Shown: positions 41,578-50,724, numbered from the stretch's first letter. The stretch: DNA of 64,000 bases from Vibrio sp. 14G-20 (GCF_026241515.1 NZ_JAPHPW010000023.1:1-64000), one strand, 5' to 3'. The notes: generated from the letters alone by a model not told the origin. Numbers and translations are program-made.

Positions 41578-41621
41578 TAGATATTTACTGAAGAAAGTGC
41601 TTAGAACAGCACAAATATCTA
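41578..41621 (+). other. structured leader element upstream of the 68-residue gene
   Basis: TAGATATTT (41578-41586) pairs with AAATATCTA (41613-41621), and inside it GTGCT (41597-41601) pairs with AGCAC (41608-41612) across a 6-base loop. A strong Shine-Dalgarno-like GGGGAGGAG at 41557-41565 lies just before but has no start codon in reach. It may be a regulatory RNA or protein-binding element. Confidence 0.4.
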
Positions 41622-41684
41622 ATTAACGTCAACTCTACTGCATATTACTCCATGCTTATCACAATTATTATCTCGGAGTTTTTC

Positions 41685-41690
41685 TATAAT
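41685..41690 (+). promoter_or_regulatory. -10 element of the 68-residue gene
   Basis: A perfect TATAAT lies 34 bases before the ATG. No good -35 stands at 16-18 bases upstream, so an activator may be needed. If used, the transcript would begin near 41697, excluding the hairpin at 41578-41621. Confidence 0.45.
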
Positions 41691-41723
41691 ATGCAGGCTA
41701 GGTAAATATAAGGATAATTAAGA

Positions 41724-41930
41724 ATGAGACTGTTTAAGCGCTATACACCGAGTATGATAGCTAAACATGTAAGTCGACTTTTCAAAGGACGAATCTACAT
41801 TTACGGCGTAGGAAAATTTGAGTTTGATAACGGTAAGCTAGTGCTGCCAGACCGAGCAGAAAAGCGTCATTTTCAAACAGTAAAAGAAATAAATAGTGAA
41901 ATCATGAAACTGCGCTGTGCGTACGCATGA
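41724..41930 (+). CDS. conserved small Vibrio protein, function unknown
   Basis: A 68-residue basic protein starting MRLFKRYTPSMIAKHV, with no signal peptide or membrane segment. The middle, GRIYIYGVGKFEFDNGKLVLP, alternates aromatic and polar residues and suggests beta strands; the C-terminal part (KRHFQTVKEINSEIMKL) looks helical. AGGA stands nine bases before the ATG. It has its own terminator and a long upstream region, suggesting separate regulation. I recall similar proteins in other vibrios but know no function. Confidence 0.8.
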   Translation: MRLFKRYTPSMIAKHVSRLFKGRIYIYGVGKFEFDNGKLVLPDRAEKRHFQTVKEINSEIMKLRCAYA

Positions 41931-41954
41931 CCTGATTATCTACAGAATTAAAAA

Positions 41955-41988
41955 CAAAAAGGGTTGGCATAATGCCAGCCCTTTTTTC
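41955..41988. terminator. bidirectional terminator
   Basis: AAAGGGTTGGCAT and ATGCCAGCCCTTT arms form a nearly perfect stem with T runs on both strands. It separates the 68-residue gene from the convergent ubiI. Confidence 0.88.
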
Positions 41989-42041
41989 GTACCAATTTTC
42001 GTATCAATGATGATTCGATAAATCACCAGAACACTATGTCA

Positions 42042-43265
42042 CTATCGATGAGCCACAGGACGCTTAGCTAAGTCAGGAAGATTGCCCGCAAGGCCAAGTG
42101 CGCGCTTCATGATTTCATCTTTCGCACCCGGTAATTGGCCCGCTAGCTTCACACCGATACCACGAATCAGCTTCTTAGCCGGGTTATCGCCTTCAAACAG
42201 ATCTTTAAAGCCTTGCATTGAAGCAATCATCTTCGCCGCTTCTGCTTTTCTCCAGCGCTCATAACCGCGTAGGTTACGCTTGGTACCAATGTCCTCACCT
42301 GCAGACCATAGCTTTAACAGCTCTTGCGCTAAGCTTGCTGCATCTAATAGGCCAAGGTTCACGCCCTGCCCTGCTAATGGGTGAATGGTATGAGCAGCAT
42401 CACCAACCAAAGTCACACGCTCTACCGCAAAGTCACGCGCATAACGCATGCGCAGTGGGAAGGCAAAACGGTCACCAACCACTTCGCATAATCCAAGCTT
42501 CGAGTCGAACTCTGCCGTTAGCTGCTTATTAAAATCAGCATCCGACATGGATACCAGCTTCTCGGCACGGTTTGGTTCCGTAGACCAAACAATCGAGCTC
42601 ATGTTGCTTGGTTGCATTGGTAAGAATGCTAACGGACCTTGAGGTGTGAATATTTGACGAGCAACGCTGTGGTGCGGCTCTGTGGTTTTGATGTTCGCGA
42701 CAATCGCACTGTGTCCGTAATCCCAATGTGTTAATGGGATATCTTGCTGTTTACGAACCCAAGAGTTTGCGCCGTCTGCTCCAACAACTAACTTAGCTGT
42801 CAGTGCTTGACCATTGTCCAATGTTAACCAGGCTTCACTTTCACCAATCGCCATCGTTTTGCACGTTGCGGGCATGTACAGGCTGACATTGTCTTGCTTC
42901 TTAACCTGATCAAGCAGCGCTAATTGAATCACACGGTTTTCAACGATATGACCAAGGTTAGGCTGAGCCAAGCGTGTCGAGTCAAACTCAATACGAGCAA
43001 AGCTGTCTTGCTCCCACACTTCCATCGCTTGATACGGTGCAGCTCGTCTTTGTTCGATACCTTGCCATGCACCTAGGTTACGAAGAATCACTTCACTAGA
43101 ACGACTCAACGCGGACACACGTACGTCAGGCAATTCACTAAGCCCTTCGCTGGGAGCTCTGCCTTCAATGACAGCAATTCTTAAGTCACTGTCTTTCAGG
43201 GCAGCCGCGAGCGCTAGGCCAACCATGCCACCACCAACAATCGCGATATCAACACTTTGCATCAT
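42042..43265 (-). CDS. ubiI: 2-octaprenylphenol C5 hydroxylase (UbiI, formerly VisC)
   Basis: FAD monooxygenase for aerobic C5 hydroxylation in ubiquinone synthesis. The 407-residue product has the FAD motif IVGGGMVGLALAAALK at the N-terminus, the VGADGANSWVR motif near 165 and GDAAHTIHPLAGQGVNLGLLD near 290. It follows ubiH with 12 bases between, as in E. coli ubiH-visC. Distinguished from UbiH by DAAH in the third motif and by gene order. Confidence 0.92.
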   Translation of the reverse strand: MMQSVDIAIVGGGMVGLALAAALKDSDLRIAVIEGRAPSEGLSELPDVRVSALSRSSEVILRNLGAWQGIEQRRAAPYQAMEVWEQDSFARIEFDSTRLAQPNLGHIVENRVIQLALLDQVKKQDNVSLYMPATCKTMAIGESEAWLTLDNGQALTAKLVVGADGANSWVRKQQDIPLTHWDYGHSAIVANIKTTEPHHSVARQIFTPQGPLAFLPMQPSNMSSIVWSTEPNRAEKLVSMSDADFNKQLTAEFDSKLGLCEVVGDRFAFPLRMRYARDFAVERVTLVGDAAHTIHPLAGQGVNLGLLDAASLAQELLKLWSAGEDIGTKRNLRGYERWRKAEAAKMIASMQGFKDLFEGDNPAKKLIRGIGVKLAGQLPGAKDEIMKRALGLAGNLPDLAKRPVAHR

Positions 43266-43277
43266 TATTTATCTACC

Positions 43278-44459
43278 TTATCTTTCTACTAGGCCAAGCG
43301 TATGACGCAAAAGTGGACCTTTAAGTGGTGGAAGGTTATCCATAACAGCTAACCCAAGGTTACGCCCGATACGAGCGGTTAAGAAATCGTTTGAGAACAG
43401 ATGAACGAGGCTTGATGTCAGCGTAATCGTCGCGCCTCTGTCTTGTTCTCTACGTTTTCTAAAGTTAACAAGACCAGTGTAACGACCGACATCGTCCAAC
43501 TGAGTACACAATTCTTCCGCTAAAGACGCCACATCACGAATACCGAGGTTAAAACCTTGCCCCGCAATTGGATGAAGTGTTTGAGCGGCATTGCCTACAA
43601 TCGCGAATCGATGAGAAATATTTTGTTTACGATGACGAAGAATCAGTGAGTAGCTAGCACGCTTACCAACCTTTTCTAGTCGACCTAATCGCCAACCAAA
43701 ATCGCTCTGCAGCTGTTCAAGGAATTCGTCGTCGTTCAAAGCCATAACTTTATCGGCTTGCTCCGGCGGCAAACACCAAACCAGAGACAAACGGTTATCA
43801 CTCATTGGTAATAGAGCAACTGGCCCATGATGAGTAAAACGCTCAAACGCTCGACCTTGATGAGGTTCGCTCGCTACGATATTGGCAATCACAGCAACCT
43901 GTTCAAAGTCATGTTCACTCAATGAGATATTGAGTTGTTGGCAGCAGGTTGAGATAGCGCCATCAGCTGCAACCAATAACTTAGTCGTTATGGTTTGCCC
44001 ACTTGTCAGTTCAATCGTCGTCAACGCTTCTTCACGTTCAACTTTACTGACAGACTCAGGGCAAAGCATGGTAATTGCCGCTTCTGATTCAAGTTTCTGT
44101 TGATAGATTCGCCCCACATCGGCTAACTCGACCACGTAGCCAAGCGTATCTACAACAAGCTCTTCACTGTAGATGTCTGTCATTCCGGCATGTCCTCTAT
44201 CCGAAACATGGATATCTTTAATCGGGGTCGCTACTGGAGCGATAGATTGCCACAACTGCAAAGAATCCAGGATCTGCACCGTGCCATAGGACAAAGCAAT
44301 CGAACGAGAATCAAACCCTGGATGAGCTTGATGATCAACCTGATAAGGCTCAACGACCGCAATCGACAACGAACCTTGGCTTAGGTGATTCAGAGCAAGG
44401 GCTAAGGTTGCCCCTGCCATTGCGCCACCAGCAATTACAACATCATATTGAGCCATCAT
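43278..44459 (-). CDS. ubiH: 2-octaprenyl-6-methoxyphenol hydroxylase UbiH
   Basis: FAD monooxygenase of the C1 hydroxylation step in ubiquinone synthesis. The 393 residues start with VVIAGGAMAGATLALAL; VAADGAISTCC and GNAAQTLHPIAGQGFNLGIRD, the latter characteristic of UbiH, follow. HVSDRGHAGM near 85 is also shared with E. coli UbiH. It is 20 bases downstream of ygfB; the pepP gene found between them in E. coli is not present. Confidence 0.94.
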   Translation of the reverse strand: MMAQYDVVIAGGAMAGATLALALNHLSQGSLSIAVVEPYQVDHQAHPGFDSRSIALSYGTVQILDSLQLWQSIAPVATPIKDIHVSDRGHAGMTDIYSEELVVDTLGYVVELADVGRIYQQKLESEAAITMLCPESVSKVEREEALTTIELTSGQTITTKLLVAADGAISTCCQQLNISLSEHDFEQVAVIANIVASEPHQGRAFERFTHHGPVALLPMSDNRLSLVWCLPPEQADKVMALNDDEFLEQLQSDFGWRLGRLEKVGKRASYSLILRHRKQNISHRFAIVGNAAQTLHPIAGQGFNLGIRDVASLAEELCTQLDDVGRYTGLVNFRKRREQDRGATITLTSSLVHLFSNDFLTARIGRNLGLAVMDNLPPLKGPLLRHTLGLVER

Positions 44460-44479
44460 AACCTCAAACCGACAAACGA

Positions 44480-45055
44480 TTAGTGAATGGTTGGCGCCGC
44501 ATCTTCAGATGGGCGTGCACCGAATTCAGCATGAATCGTTAATGCACACGCTTTTACGTGCTCAATAACGTGTTCTAGAAGTTGTGCTTGCTCTTCCAGA
44601 TCATCTTCTTCGTCAATGCCTAGCTTCGCCATCTCTTCAAGATCAGCCAGTGCTTCTTTCGTGCCTTCAGACGCTTTGTTCAATTGAGCGCCAACAAGAC
44701 CTAAACCAGAGATGAAATGGTTAATCCAATCAGACACACCATCAGCAAGATCAAACACGCTCGCGCTTGCATCTTCGTCTGGCAGTAGCATAGACAGTTC
44801 CATGCCTGAGCCTGTGATTTCACTGGTTGTGACTTTCAGTGTTGCTTCCGCTAGCGTTAGCGCGCGATCTGGCCAGCCCATACCTTCATTGGTGTAATCG
44901 AAGATAAGTGGTTGCCAGCTTTTATCTGCAAGGTTTAAGCCTCCGCTTAACATACCCGTTAATAAACCATGCATCTCAGCAGGGGTTACGGCTAGACTTG
45001 CCGATTGAAGTTCAGTCGCAACCGTTAGGTAGTCAGGTAAAGTAGTTTCGCTCAT
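44480..45055 (-). CDS. ygfB: YgfB family protein (UPF0149)
   Basis: A 191-residue acidic protein of the YecA/YgfB family, function not firmly established. It contains the family's [11 protein letters not shown] near residue 24 and the [17 protein letters not shown] stretch near 107, with an acidic helical C-terminal part. It heads the ygfB-ubiH-ubiI unit and diverges from zapA, the E. coli arrangement. Confidence 0.9.
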   Translation of the reverse strand: MSETTLPDYLTVATELQSASLAVTPAEMHGLLTGMLSGGLNLADKSWQPLIFDYTNEGMGWPDRALTLAEATLKVTTSEITGSGMELSMLLPDEDASASVFDLADGVSDWINHFISGLGLVGAQLNKASEGTKEALADLEEMAKLGIDEEDDLEEQAQLLEHVIEHVKACALTIHAEFGARPSEDAAPTIH

Positions 45056-45363
45056 CAGATAGCTCGCTCAGTTATTCTTTATATCGATAGTATAATCGTA
45101 CCACTTCACCCCAATTCTGGTAAGCATCGATCCCTAGCAATTGAAGGATGACTGACTACCAATTGTTCAATTTGCTGAATTACTGTGTGCTCAAGCTCTC
45201 ATTTACAAACAGTCACTCTGAAAAGCTTGAATCTTAATAGCGGTTTACCTATAGTTTCTCCCTCAGAGGAGATTGCTTCCTCATCGGTACTTGCACTTTT
45301 TCTTTCTCAAAAAATGGCGAAGGGCAACAGCCTTAAAATAGCGCGTTAAAGAGTTCATACATC
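45056..45363. other. ygfB-zapA divergent intergenic region
   Basis: 308 bases without a gene. It must contain the divergent promoters for ygfB and zapA. A purine/pyrimidine-rich patch near 45265-45290 (CTCCCTCAGAGGAGA) forms a small hairpin. I could not assign promoters reliably. Confidence 0.5.
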
Positions 45364-45672
45364 ATGAGTAATCAAGCGGTAGACGTTGAAATATTAGGAA
45401 AACTGACTCGAGTGAATTGTCCACCAGGGCAAGAAGAGTCATTGATTGCAGCGGCGGCCGATCTTGATAATCGATTGAAAGAGATGGCTGAACGTACTAA
45501 GGTAACCAATGAAGTGAAGCTGCTGACTATCGCAGCTCTGAATATTTGCTACGAATTACAAACCAAAAAGTTTGAAGCAAATGATGAACAAAACGCACTG
45601 ACCGAGCGAATGGAACAGCTCACGACATCACTTTCAGATGTCCTCAGTAAAGTTAAGCACGGACAGCAATAG
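45364..45672 (+). CDS. zapA: cell division protein ZapA
   Basis: Cross-links FtsZ protofilaments in the Z-ring. The 102-residue product has the N-terminal globular ZapA head (VDVEILGKLTRVNCPPGQE), then a helical coiled coil from about residue 35 to the end. The gene lies immediately before 6S RNA, a linkage conserved across gammaproteobacteria. Confidence 0.95.
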   Translation: MSNQAVDVEILGKLTRVNCPPGQEESLIAAAADLDNRLKEMAERTKVTNEVKLLTIAALNICYELQTKKFEANDEQNALTERMEQLTTSLSDVLSKVKHGQQ

Positions 45673-45682
45673 CGTACACAAA

Positions 45683-45866
45683 ATTTACCCTGGAGTGTTT
45701 GTCAGAGGATTCACGTCCCCGAGCCGATAAGCAATCCCTAAGGGTTAGTACTTGAATGCTATTGAGCATGCTCGGTCCGCCGAGAAGCCTACGGTAATCA
45801 TTGCTGATCCGCCTTGAACTCGCTGGTTCAAGGGCCATCTATTCTCAACGGCACTTTGGGGTATCC
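45683..45866 (+). ncRNA. ssrS: 6S RNA
   Basis: Regulatory RNA that binds sigma-70 RNA polymerase in stationary phase by mimicking an open promoter. The 184-base region has terminal arms TACCCTGGAGTG and CACTTTGGGGTA that pair, the conserved CCCCGAGCCGATA and GAGCATGCTCGGTCCG blocks, GAGAAGCCT, and the CCTTGAAC/GTTCAAGG stem. These match E. coli 6S closely. Ends are estimated from pairing. It sits between zapA and the formyl-THF cyclo-ligase gene, as expected. Confidence 0.95.
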
Positions 45867-45872
45867 CTTCTT

Positions 45873-46472
45873 ATGAAGACGCTCACACGCAGCGAATTTC
45901 GCAAACAGATCCGTATCAAACGCAATGCCTTATCTGGCGAACAACAAACTCAATCCGGTTTAGACCTAGTTAAGCAGTGCATGCAGCTTGATGAGATTCA
46001 GTCTGCTCAGCATATTGCCCTTTATATTTCGATTGATGGCGAGCTCGATACCCAGCCTTTAATTGAATGGCTATGGTCGCAAGGTAAGCAAACTTATTTA
46101 CCAGTATTGCACCCCTTCTCTGCCGGACACCTGCTGTTTCTACACTACTCTCCAACCACACCCACGGTTTTAAATAAGTACGGCATTGTAGAACCCCAGC
46201 TTAATCAAATGTTGGTGAAACCTTGTCAGCAACTCGACCTCATCCTGACGCCTCTTGTCGGCTTTGACTCTTATGGTCATCGCCTAGGTATGGGCGGCGG
46301 ATATTACGATCGCACCCTAGCAAAATGGTTCGAGACCGGCGAAGGCGCAACCCCAATTGGTTTGGCCCACGATTGCCAACATGTCGATACCTTACCGATT
46401 GAAGAATGGGACATTCCCTTACCTAAAATCGTGACTCCGAGTAAAACTTGGCAATGGGAAAGTGACCATTAA
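45873..46472 (+). CDS. ygfA: 5-formyltetrahydrofolate cyclo-ligase
   Basis: Converts 5-formyl-THF to 5,10-methenyl-THF with ATP. The 199-residue product begins MKTLTRSEFRKQIRIKRN and has the conserved GHRLGMGGGYYDRTLA motif near 152-167. The ATG at 45873 lies only a few bases after the 6S RNA end; the frame extends upstream into 6S but this is not coding. Expression is probably linked to 6S precursor transcription, as in E. coli ssrS-ygfA. Confidence 0.95.
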   Translation: MKTLTRSEFRKQIRIKRNALSGEQQTQSGLDLVKQCMQLDEIQSAQHIALYISIDGELDTQPLIEWLWSQGKQTYLPVLHPFSAGHLLFLHYSPTTPTVLNKYGIVEPQLNQMLVKPCQQLDLILTPLVGFDSYGHRLGMGGGYYDRTLAKWFETGEGATPIGLAHDCQHVDTLPIEEWDIPLPKIVTPSKTWQWESDH

Positions 46473-46477
46473 AGCGC

Positions 46478-46541
46478 TATAATCGCGCCGCAAACGTTAA
46501 CCTCGATATAGAAACGTTAATCCAATATCTAAACGTTAACT
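46478..46541 (+). promoter_or_regulatory. rpiA promoter region with three tandem AAACGTTAA repeats
   Basis: A perfect -10 TATAAT (46478-46483) is followed by three copies of AAACGTTAA starting at 46492, 46512 and 46531, spacing 20 and 19 bases. This is near two helical turns, placing the sites on roughly one face of the DNA. The first copy reads CCGCAAACGTTAAC and resembles a PurR-type operator half. A matching -35 is weak, so the exact promoter is uncertain. Confidence 0.5.
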
Positions 46542-46596
46542 TCATCATTACGCGAACGATTAATTCAAAGCGCAAGACCTTATTCAGGAGAATGGC

Positions 46597-47253
46597 ATGA
46601 CTCAAGATGAAATGAAAAAAGCAGCTGGCTGGGCAGCACTTCAATATGTTGAAGAAGGCAGCATTGTAGGTGTAGGTACTGGCTCTACAGTAAATCACTT
46701 CATCGACGCACTTGGCACAATGAAAGACAAAATCAAAGGTGCGGTTTCAAGCTCTGTAGCCTCTACTGAAAAACTAGAAGCACTAGAAATCAAAGTATTT
46801 GAGTGCAATGACGTATTCAAACTAGACATCTATGTTGATGGCGCAGACGAGATTAACGCTTCACGCGATATGATCAAAGGCGGCGGTGCTGCTCTGACTC
46901 GTGAAAAAATCGTAGCGGCTATCTCTGATAAGTTTGTGTGTATTGTTGACGGCACTAAAGCAGTCGATGTGTTGGGTAAATTCCCACTGCCTGTTGAAGT
47001 GATTCCAATGGCGCGTTCATACGTTGCACGTGAACTAGTAAAACTTGGTGGTGACCCAGTTTACCGCGAAGGTTGCACAACCGATAACGGCAACATGATC
47101 CTAGACGTGTACGGCATGGCGATCGAAAATCCAAAACAACTAGAAGATATCATCAATGGTATTGCTGGTGTGGTGACGGTTGGTCTGTTCGCTCACCGTG
47201 GTGCTGATGTGGTTATCACTGGCACGCCAGAAGGTGCAAAAATCCAAGAATAA
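46597..47253 (+). CDS. rpiA: ribose-5-phosphate isomerase A
   Basis: Interconverts ribose 5-phosphate and ribulose 5-phosphate in the pentose phosphate pathway. The 218 residues have [15 protein letters not shown] near residue 26, the catalytic DGADEIN near 82-88 and [19 protein letters not shown] lies seven bases before the ATG. Gene order rpiA-serA is as in E. coli though there they diverge; here both are on the plus strand. Confidence 0.97.
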   Translation: MTQDEMKKAAGWAALQYVEEGSIVGVGTGSTVNHFIDALGTMKDKIKGAVSSSVASTEKLEALEIKVFECNDVFKLDIYVDGADEINASRDMIKGGGAALTREKIVAAISDKFVCIVDGTKAVDVLGKFPLPVEVIPMARSYVARELVKLGGDPVYREGCTTDNGNMILDVYGMAIENPKQLEDIINGIAGVVTVGLFAHRGADVVITGTPEGAKIQE

Positions 47254-47292
47254 ATAATAGAAGATTAAGTTTTTCTGTTACTTCATTACATA

Positions 47293-47319
47293 CGGTGCCC
47301 AAGGGCGCCGTTTTTTTTG
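47293..47319 (+). terminator. rpiA terminator
   Basis: CGGTGCCC and GGGCGCCG form an 8-bp GC-rich stem with an AA loop, followed by eight T. Confidence 0.9.
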
Positions 47320-47409
47320 CTTTATACCTGTAAAATTATGTCTTATTCCGTAATTTTCTTACCCAAAACATTTTTTTTTTGTTACTTTATTGTTCAGAAG
47401 ACGCACAGG

Positions 47410-47421
47410 GAAAACGTTTGT
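47410..47421. promoter_or_regulatory. candidate LacI/PurR-type site upstream of serA
   Basis: GAAAACGTTTGT is a CG-centred near-palindrome about 95 bases upstream of the serA start. It shares the AACGTTTG core with sites upstream of rpiA, fbaA, tktA and metK. No promoter was assigned, so its position relative to transcription is unknown. Confidence 0.35.
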
Positions 47422-47514
47422 CTCCTAACAAAGTGGTGAATTTGTTCCCCTTTCAGCCATTTTGTAGCACGTGCGCCGCATTTGCCCAACCTTTCCATTT
47501 TAAGGACGAGAACA

Positions 47515-48744
47515 ATGGCCAAAGTTTCACTGGAAAAAGAAAAAATAAAAATTCTACTTCTAGAAGGTCTTCACCCTTCTTCTGTAGAAGTACTGCAAGC
47601 TGCTGGTTACACAAATATTGAGTACCACAAAGGCTCGCTACCGGAAGATGAACTTCTTGAAGCAGTTAAAGATGCTCACTTCATTGGTATCCGTTCTCGC
47701 ACAAACATCTCCCAAGAAGTGATTGATGCGGCTGAAAAGCTGGTTGCGATTGGTTGTTTCTGTATTGGTACTAACCAAGTTAACCTTCAAGCAGCAGCAA
47801 AACGCGGCATCCCTGTATTCAACGCACCCTTCTCCAACACTCGAAGTGTTGCTGAGCTAGTTCTTGGTCAGGTTCTATTGCTACTTCGTGGCATTCCAGA
47901 AAAGAACGCTCTTGCGCACCGTGGCATTTGGAAAAAGAGTGCAGACAACTCTTACGAAGCTCGTGGTAAACGTTTAGGTATTATTGGTTACGGTCACATT
48001 GGTACTCAACTGGGTATTATTGCGGAAAACCTTGGTATGCGCGTTTACTTTTACGACATCGAAAACAAGCTGTCTTTGGGTAACGCGACACAAGTTCATA
48101 CCATGACTGAACTGTTGAATAAGTGTGATGTGATCTCTTTACACGTCCCTGAAACCAACGAAACTAAGAACATGATGGGTAAAGAAGAGTTCGAGCGCAT
48201 GAAGCCTGGTTCTATCTTTATCAACGCAGCGCGTGGCACAGTGGTAGACATTCCAGCTCTGTGTGGCGCTCTAGATTCTGGTCACCTTGCAGGTGCAGCG
48301 ATCGACGTTTTTCCAACTGAACCAAAAACCAATGCTGACCCATTTGAGTCGCCATTAATGCAGTTCGACAACGTAATTCTTACGCCTCACGTAGGTGGTT
48401 CAACTCAGGAAGCGCAAGAGAACATTGGTGTTGAAGTGGCTGGCAAGCTAGCGAAATACTCAGATAACGGTTCTACGCTATCAAGTGTTAACTTCCCAGA
48501 GGTATCACTACCGTTGCACACGGGCACGTCTCGTTTGCTGCACATTCACGAAAACCGCCCAGGTATCCTAACTCAGATCAACACCATCTTCGCTGAAGAA
48601 GGCATCAACATCGCGGGTCAGTACCTACAGACTGCGGCTGATATGGGTTATGTAGTTATCGATGTAGAAGCGGATCGTTCAGAAGAAGCACTGCTTAAAC
48701 TGAAAGAGATCGAAGGCACAATCCGTGCTCGTCTACTTCACTAA
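47515..48744 (+). CDS. serA: D-3-phosphoglycerate dehydrogenase
   Basis: First step of serine synthesis from 3-phosphoglycerate, feedback inhibited by serine. The 409-residue product (E. coli 410) begins MAKVSLEKEKIKILLLEG. It has the NAD motif GYGHIGTQLG, the catalytic NAARGTVVD and TPHVGGST regions and a C-terminal ACT domain (HENRPGILTQINTIFAEEGINIA) for serine binding. AAGGA before ATG 47515 supports this start over one 11 codons earlier. Confidence 0.97.
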   Translation: MAKVSLEKEKIKILLLEGLHPSSVEVLQAAGYTNIEYHKGSLPEDELLEAVKDAHFIGIRSRTNISQEVIDAAEKLVAIGCFCIGTNQVNLQAAAKRGIPVFNAPFSNTRSVAELVLGQVLLLLRGIPEKNALAHRGIWKKSADNSYEARGKRLGIIGYGHIGTQLGIIAENLGMRVYFYDIENKLSLGNATQVHTMTELLNKCDVISLHVPETNETKNMMGKEEFERMKPGSIFINAARGTVVDIPALCGALDSGHLAGAAIDVFPTEPKTNADPFESPLMQFDNVILTPHVGGSTQEAQENIGVEVAGKLAKYSDNGSTLSSVNFPEVSLPLHTGTSRLLHIHENRPGILTQINTIFAEEGINIAGQYLQTAADMGYVVIDVEADRSEEALLKLKEIEGTIRARLLH

Positions 48745-48771
48745 TCATCGAACTCGATATTAGTAAAAACA

Positions 48772-48799
48772 AAAAGGCTCTCATTATGGGAGCCTTTTT
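48772..48799. terminator. bidirectional terminator between serA and yggE
   Basis: AAAAAGGCTC and GAGCCTTTTT arms extend through TCATTATGG to give a long stem with T runs on both strands. It separates convergent genes. Confidence 0.88.
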
Positions 48800-48861
48800 A
48801 GTATTTGGCCTATCGTAGGTAATTAGATCATCATGATCCAAAAGCCTCTATAGCGCTGTCA

Positions 48862-49575
48862 TTACTCTTCGATCTGGTAGATCACATTAACGCGATCGCG
48901 AATGGTGATCGTTGAGTCTTCATAAGAGTTCGACTCTGTTCTCGCATCCATCGCCATTGAACGCATTAGCACAGGCTGAGAAGATTGTGCGTTGTAATCA
49001 ACACGCCAAACATCACCTAGCTCACGCTCAAAACCACTCGCCAATGATTTCGCTTTCGATCGCGCATCCTTGATGGCTTCTAAGCGCGCTTGTTCTTGAT
49101 ACTTGGCTTGATCACGAACTTGAAGCTGAATGTTATCGATCTGATTAATGCCCTCTCCAATCGCAATATCCATGTACTCATTAAGATTAGCTAGCTCATT
49201 CACTTGAACGGTCACATTACGTGAAGCGCGGTAGCCGACCAATTCTGGTTTGCCATCTTTTGGATAGTGATATTGAGGAGATAGGTACAGGTTAGAGCTG
49301 TGTACGCTCGCTTCTTCTACACCGGCTTGATGCAGTTTATTAAGGAAGCCAGTCACCACTTTATCAACGGTATTTTTAGCTTGTTCAGCAGTCATCGTCG
49401 ATTCCACGACTCTAACAGAGAATGTCGCCATATCTGGTGTTGCGATCACTTCACCGTAGCCCGTCGTTGAAATATGCGGGAAGGATGGAGAGTCAGCCAA
49501 TGATGGGAAACTCACAGCACTCAACGCTGCAGTAAGAGTAAGAGACGTTGCTAACATCTTTGGTGCAAACTTCAT
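48862..49575 (-). CDS. yggE: SIMPL-domain periplasmic protein YggE
   Basis: Periplasmic protein of the SIMPL family, linked to oxidative stress tolerance in E. coli; biochemical role unknown. The 237 residues have a signal peptide ending at about Ala27 (SFPSLA), followed by the SIMPL domain starting ISTTGYGEVIATPDMATFS and ending with the TITIRDRVNVIYQ strand. It is next to argP and argO, the same cluster as in E. coli yggE-argO-mscS-fbaA. Confidence 0.92.
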   Translation of the reverse strand: MKFAPKMLATSLTLTAALSAVSFPSLADSPSFPHISTTGYGEVIATPDMATFSVRVVESTMTAEQAKNTVDKVVTGFLNKLHQAGVEEASVHSSNLYLSPQYHYPKDGKPELVGYRASRNVTVQVNELANLNEYMDIAIGEGINQIDNIQLQVRDQAKYQEQARLEAIKDARSKAKSLASGFERELGDVWRVDYNAQSSQPVLMRSMAMDARTESNSYEDSTITIRDRVNVIYQIEE

Positions 49576-49685
49576 TAGGTAGACCTGTGCTAAACAAATG
49601 TACTTTCATCATAGAGCAATTTGCCGTTTAGCCAATCCTGATGCCGAACTTCTAACAGAACTTTGACGCTGAAAAAACCAACAAT

Positions 49686-50585
49686 TTACTGAGGTAAGTG
49701 GTTGTGAGCAAAACCTAAAATCGCTTGAGATATCTCTTTGAGTACCCCACTTTCAAGCTGCCAGTGGTGCCAATAGATACGATAAGACAACAAAAAACCG
49801 GGCGTAATATCAATCAATGCACCGGACTCTAGCTCATCAATGATCTGCAATCGAGGGATCAAGCAATAGGCGACACCTGACAGCGCCAAACGCACAAATG
49901 CTTCCGAGCTGCCGACTGTGTGATTGATTACGCTGTCCCTTGGTACGTTAAAGTGATCGTGCAGAAATTTCTTATGCAGATCATCGTATTGGTCATAAGA
50001 AACCGCCGGTGCCTTGCTTAACGTGGCGTAGTTTACGCCCTCAGAAAAATAACGCTGATGAAAATCAGGGCTCGCCACACACACGTAATCCATCCTGCCA
50101 AGATAGTCAGCACTGCAACCGGGAATAGCTTGAGATTCTAAACTGATCGCGCCGGCAACCTCACCGCTTTTAATCTTATCAATGGTTCTCGCCTCACCAT
50201 GAATCGCGAGGTTCAGTTCCACTTGGCGAGACTTCATCACATCCGATAATGCAGGCAACAGCCATGTCGCTAAGCTATCAGCATTGGTAGCGATAGAGAT
50301 TGATAAAGGTTGGGCGCTATCTTCGTTCATCAACTCTGGCACTAGCTCATGTTCTAACAAACGAACACGGCGATACAAACCCAATAGCTTTTTACCTGCA
50401 GGAGTCGGCCTAGGCGGGTTTTCTCTCACCAAGGCAGGCTGAGCTAACCACTTTTCTAACTGTTTGATGCGTTGAGATACCGCAGACTGAGAGATATATA
50501 ACTGCTCTGCAGCCCTTTCAAAGCTACGTTGTTTCACCACAGCATCCAGTGCTTCTATCCACTTATAATCCAATCCACGCATCAA
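49686..50585 (-). CDS. argP: LysR-type regulator ArgP (IciA)
   Basis: Activates the arginine exporter gene argO in response to arginine, with lysine antagonising. The 299-residue product has an N-terminal winged helix-turn-helix ([20 protein letters not shown] near 22-41) and a C-terminal effector domain. Divergent from argO with a 139-base gap where it should bind. First codon ATG followed by a second ATG; either may serve. Confidence 0.94.
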   Translation of the reverse strand: MMRGLDYKWIEALDAVVKQRSFERAAEQLYISQSAVSQRIKQLEKWLAQPALVRENPPRPTPAGKKLLGLYRRVRLLEHELVPELMNEDSAQPLSISIATNADSLATWLLPALSDVMKSRQVELNLAIHGEARTIDKIKSGEVAGAISLESQAIPGCSADYLGRMDYVCVASPDFHQRYFSEGVNYATLSKAPAVSYDQYDDLHKKFLHDHFNVPRDSVINHTVGSSEAFVRLALSGVAYCLIPRLQIIDELESGALIDITPGFLLSYRIYWHHWQLESGVLKEISQAILGFAHNHLPQ

Positions 50586-50724
50586 TTTGTTTCCTTTTTA
50601 AGCTAACTCGACATTACATTAGCAACTCTAATAATAGATTAAAATCATTAATTATACTTATTTACAGGGTCGGAGTATCTTCGCCATATAGCACGTAAAT
50701 ATCGTTAAATAAGTGGAGGTTAAA

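Noticed and set aside
45801-45872. Upstream extension of the formyl-THF cyclo-ligase reading frame
   Set aside because: This stretch is the 3' part of 6S RNA; the family start aligns with ATG 45873.
46478-46483. Full rpiA promoter with TTGGCA at 46448 as -35
   Set aside because: The spacing would be 24 bases, too long for sigma-70; only the -10 is kept.
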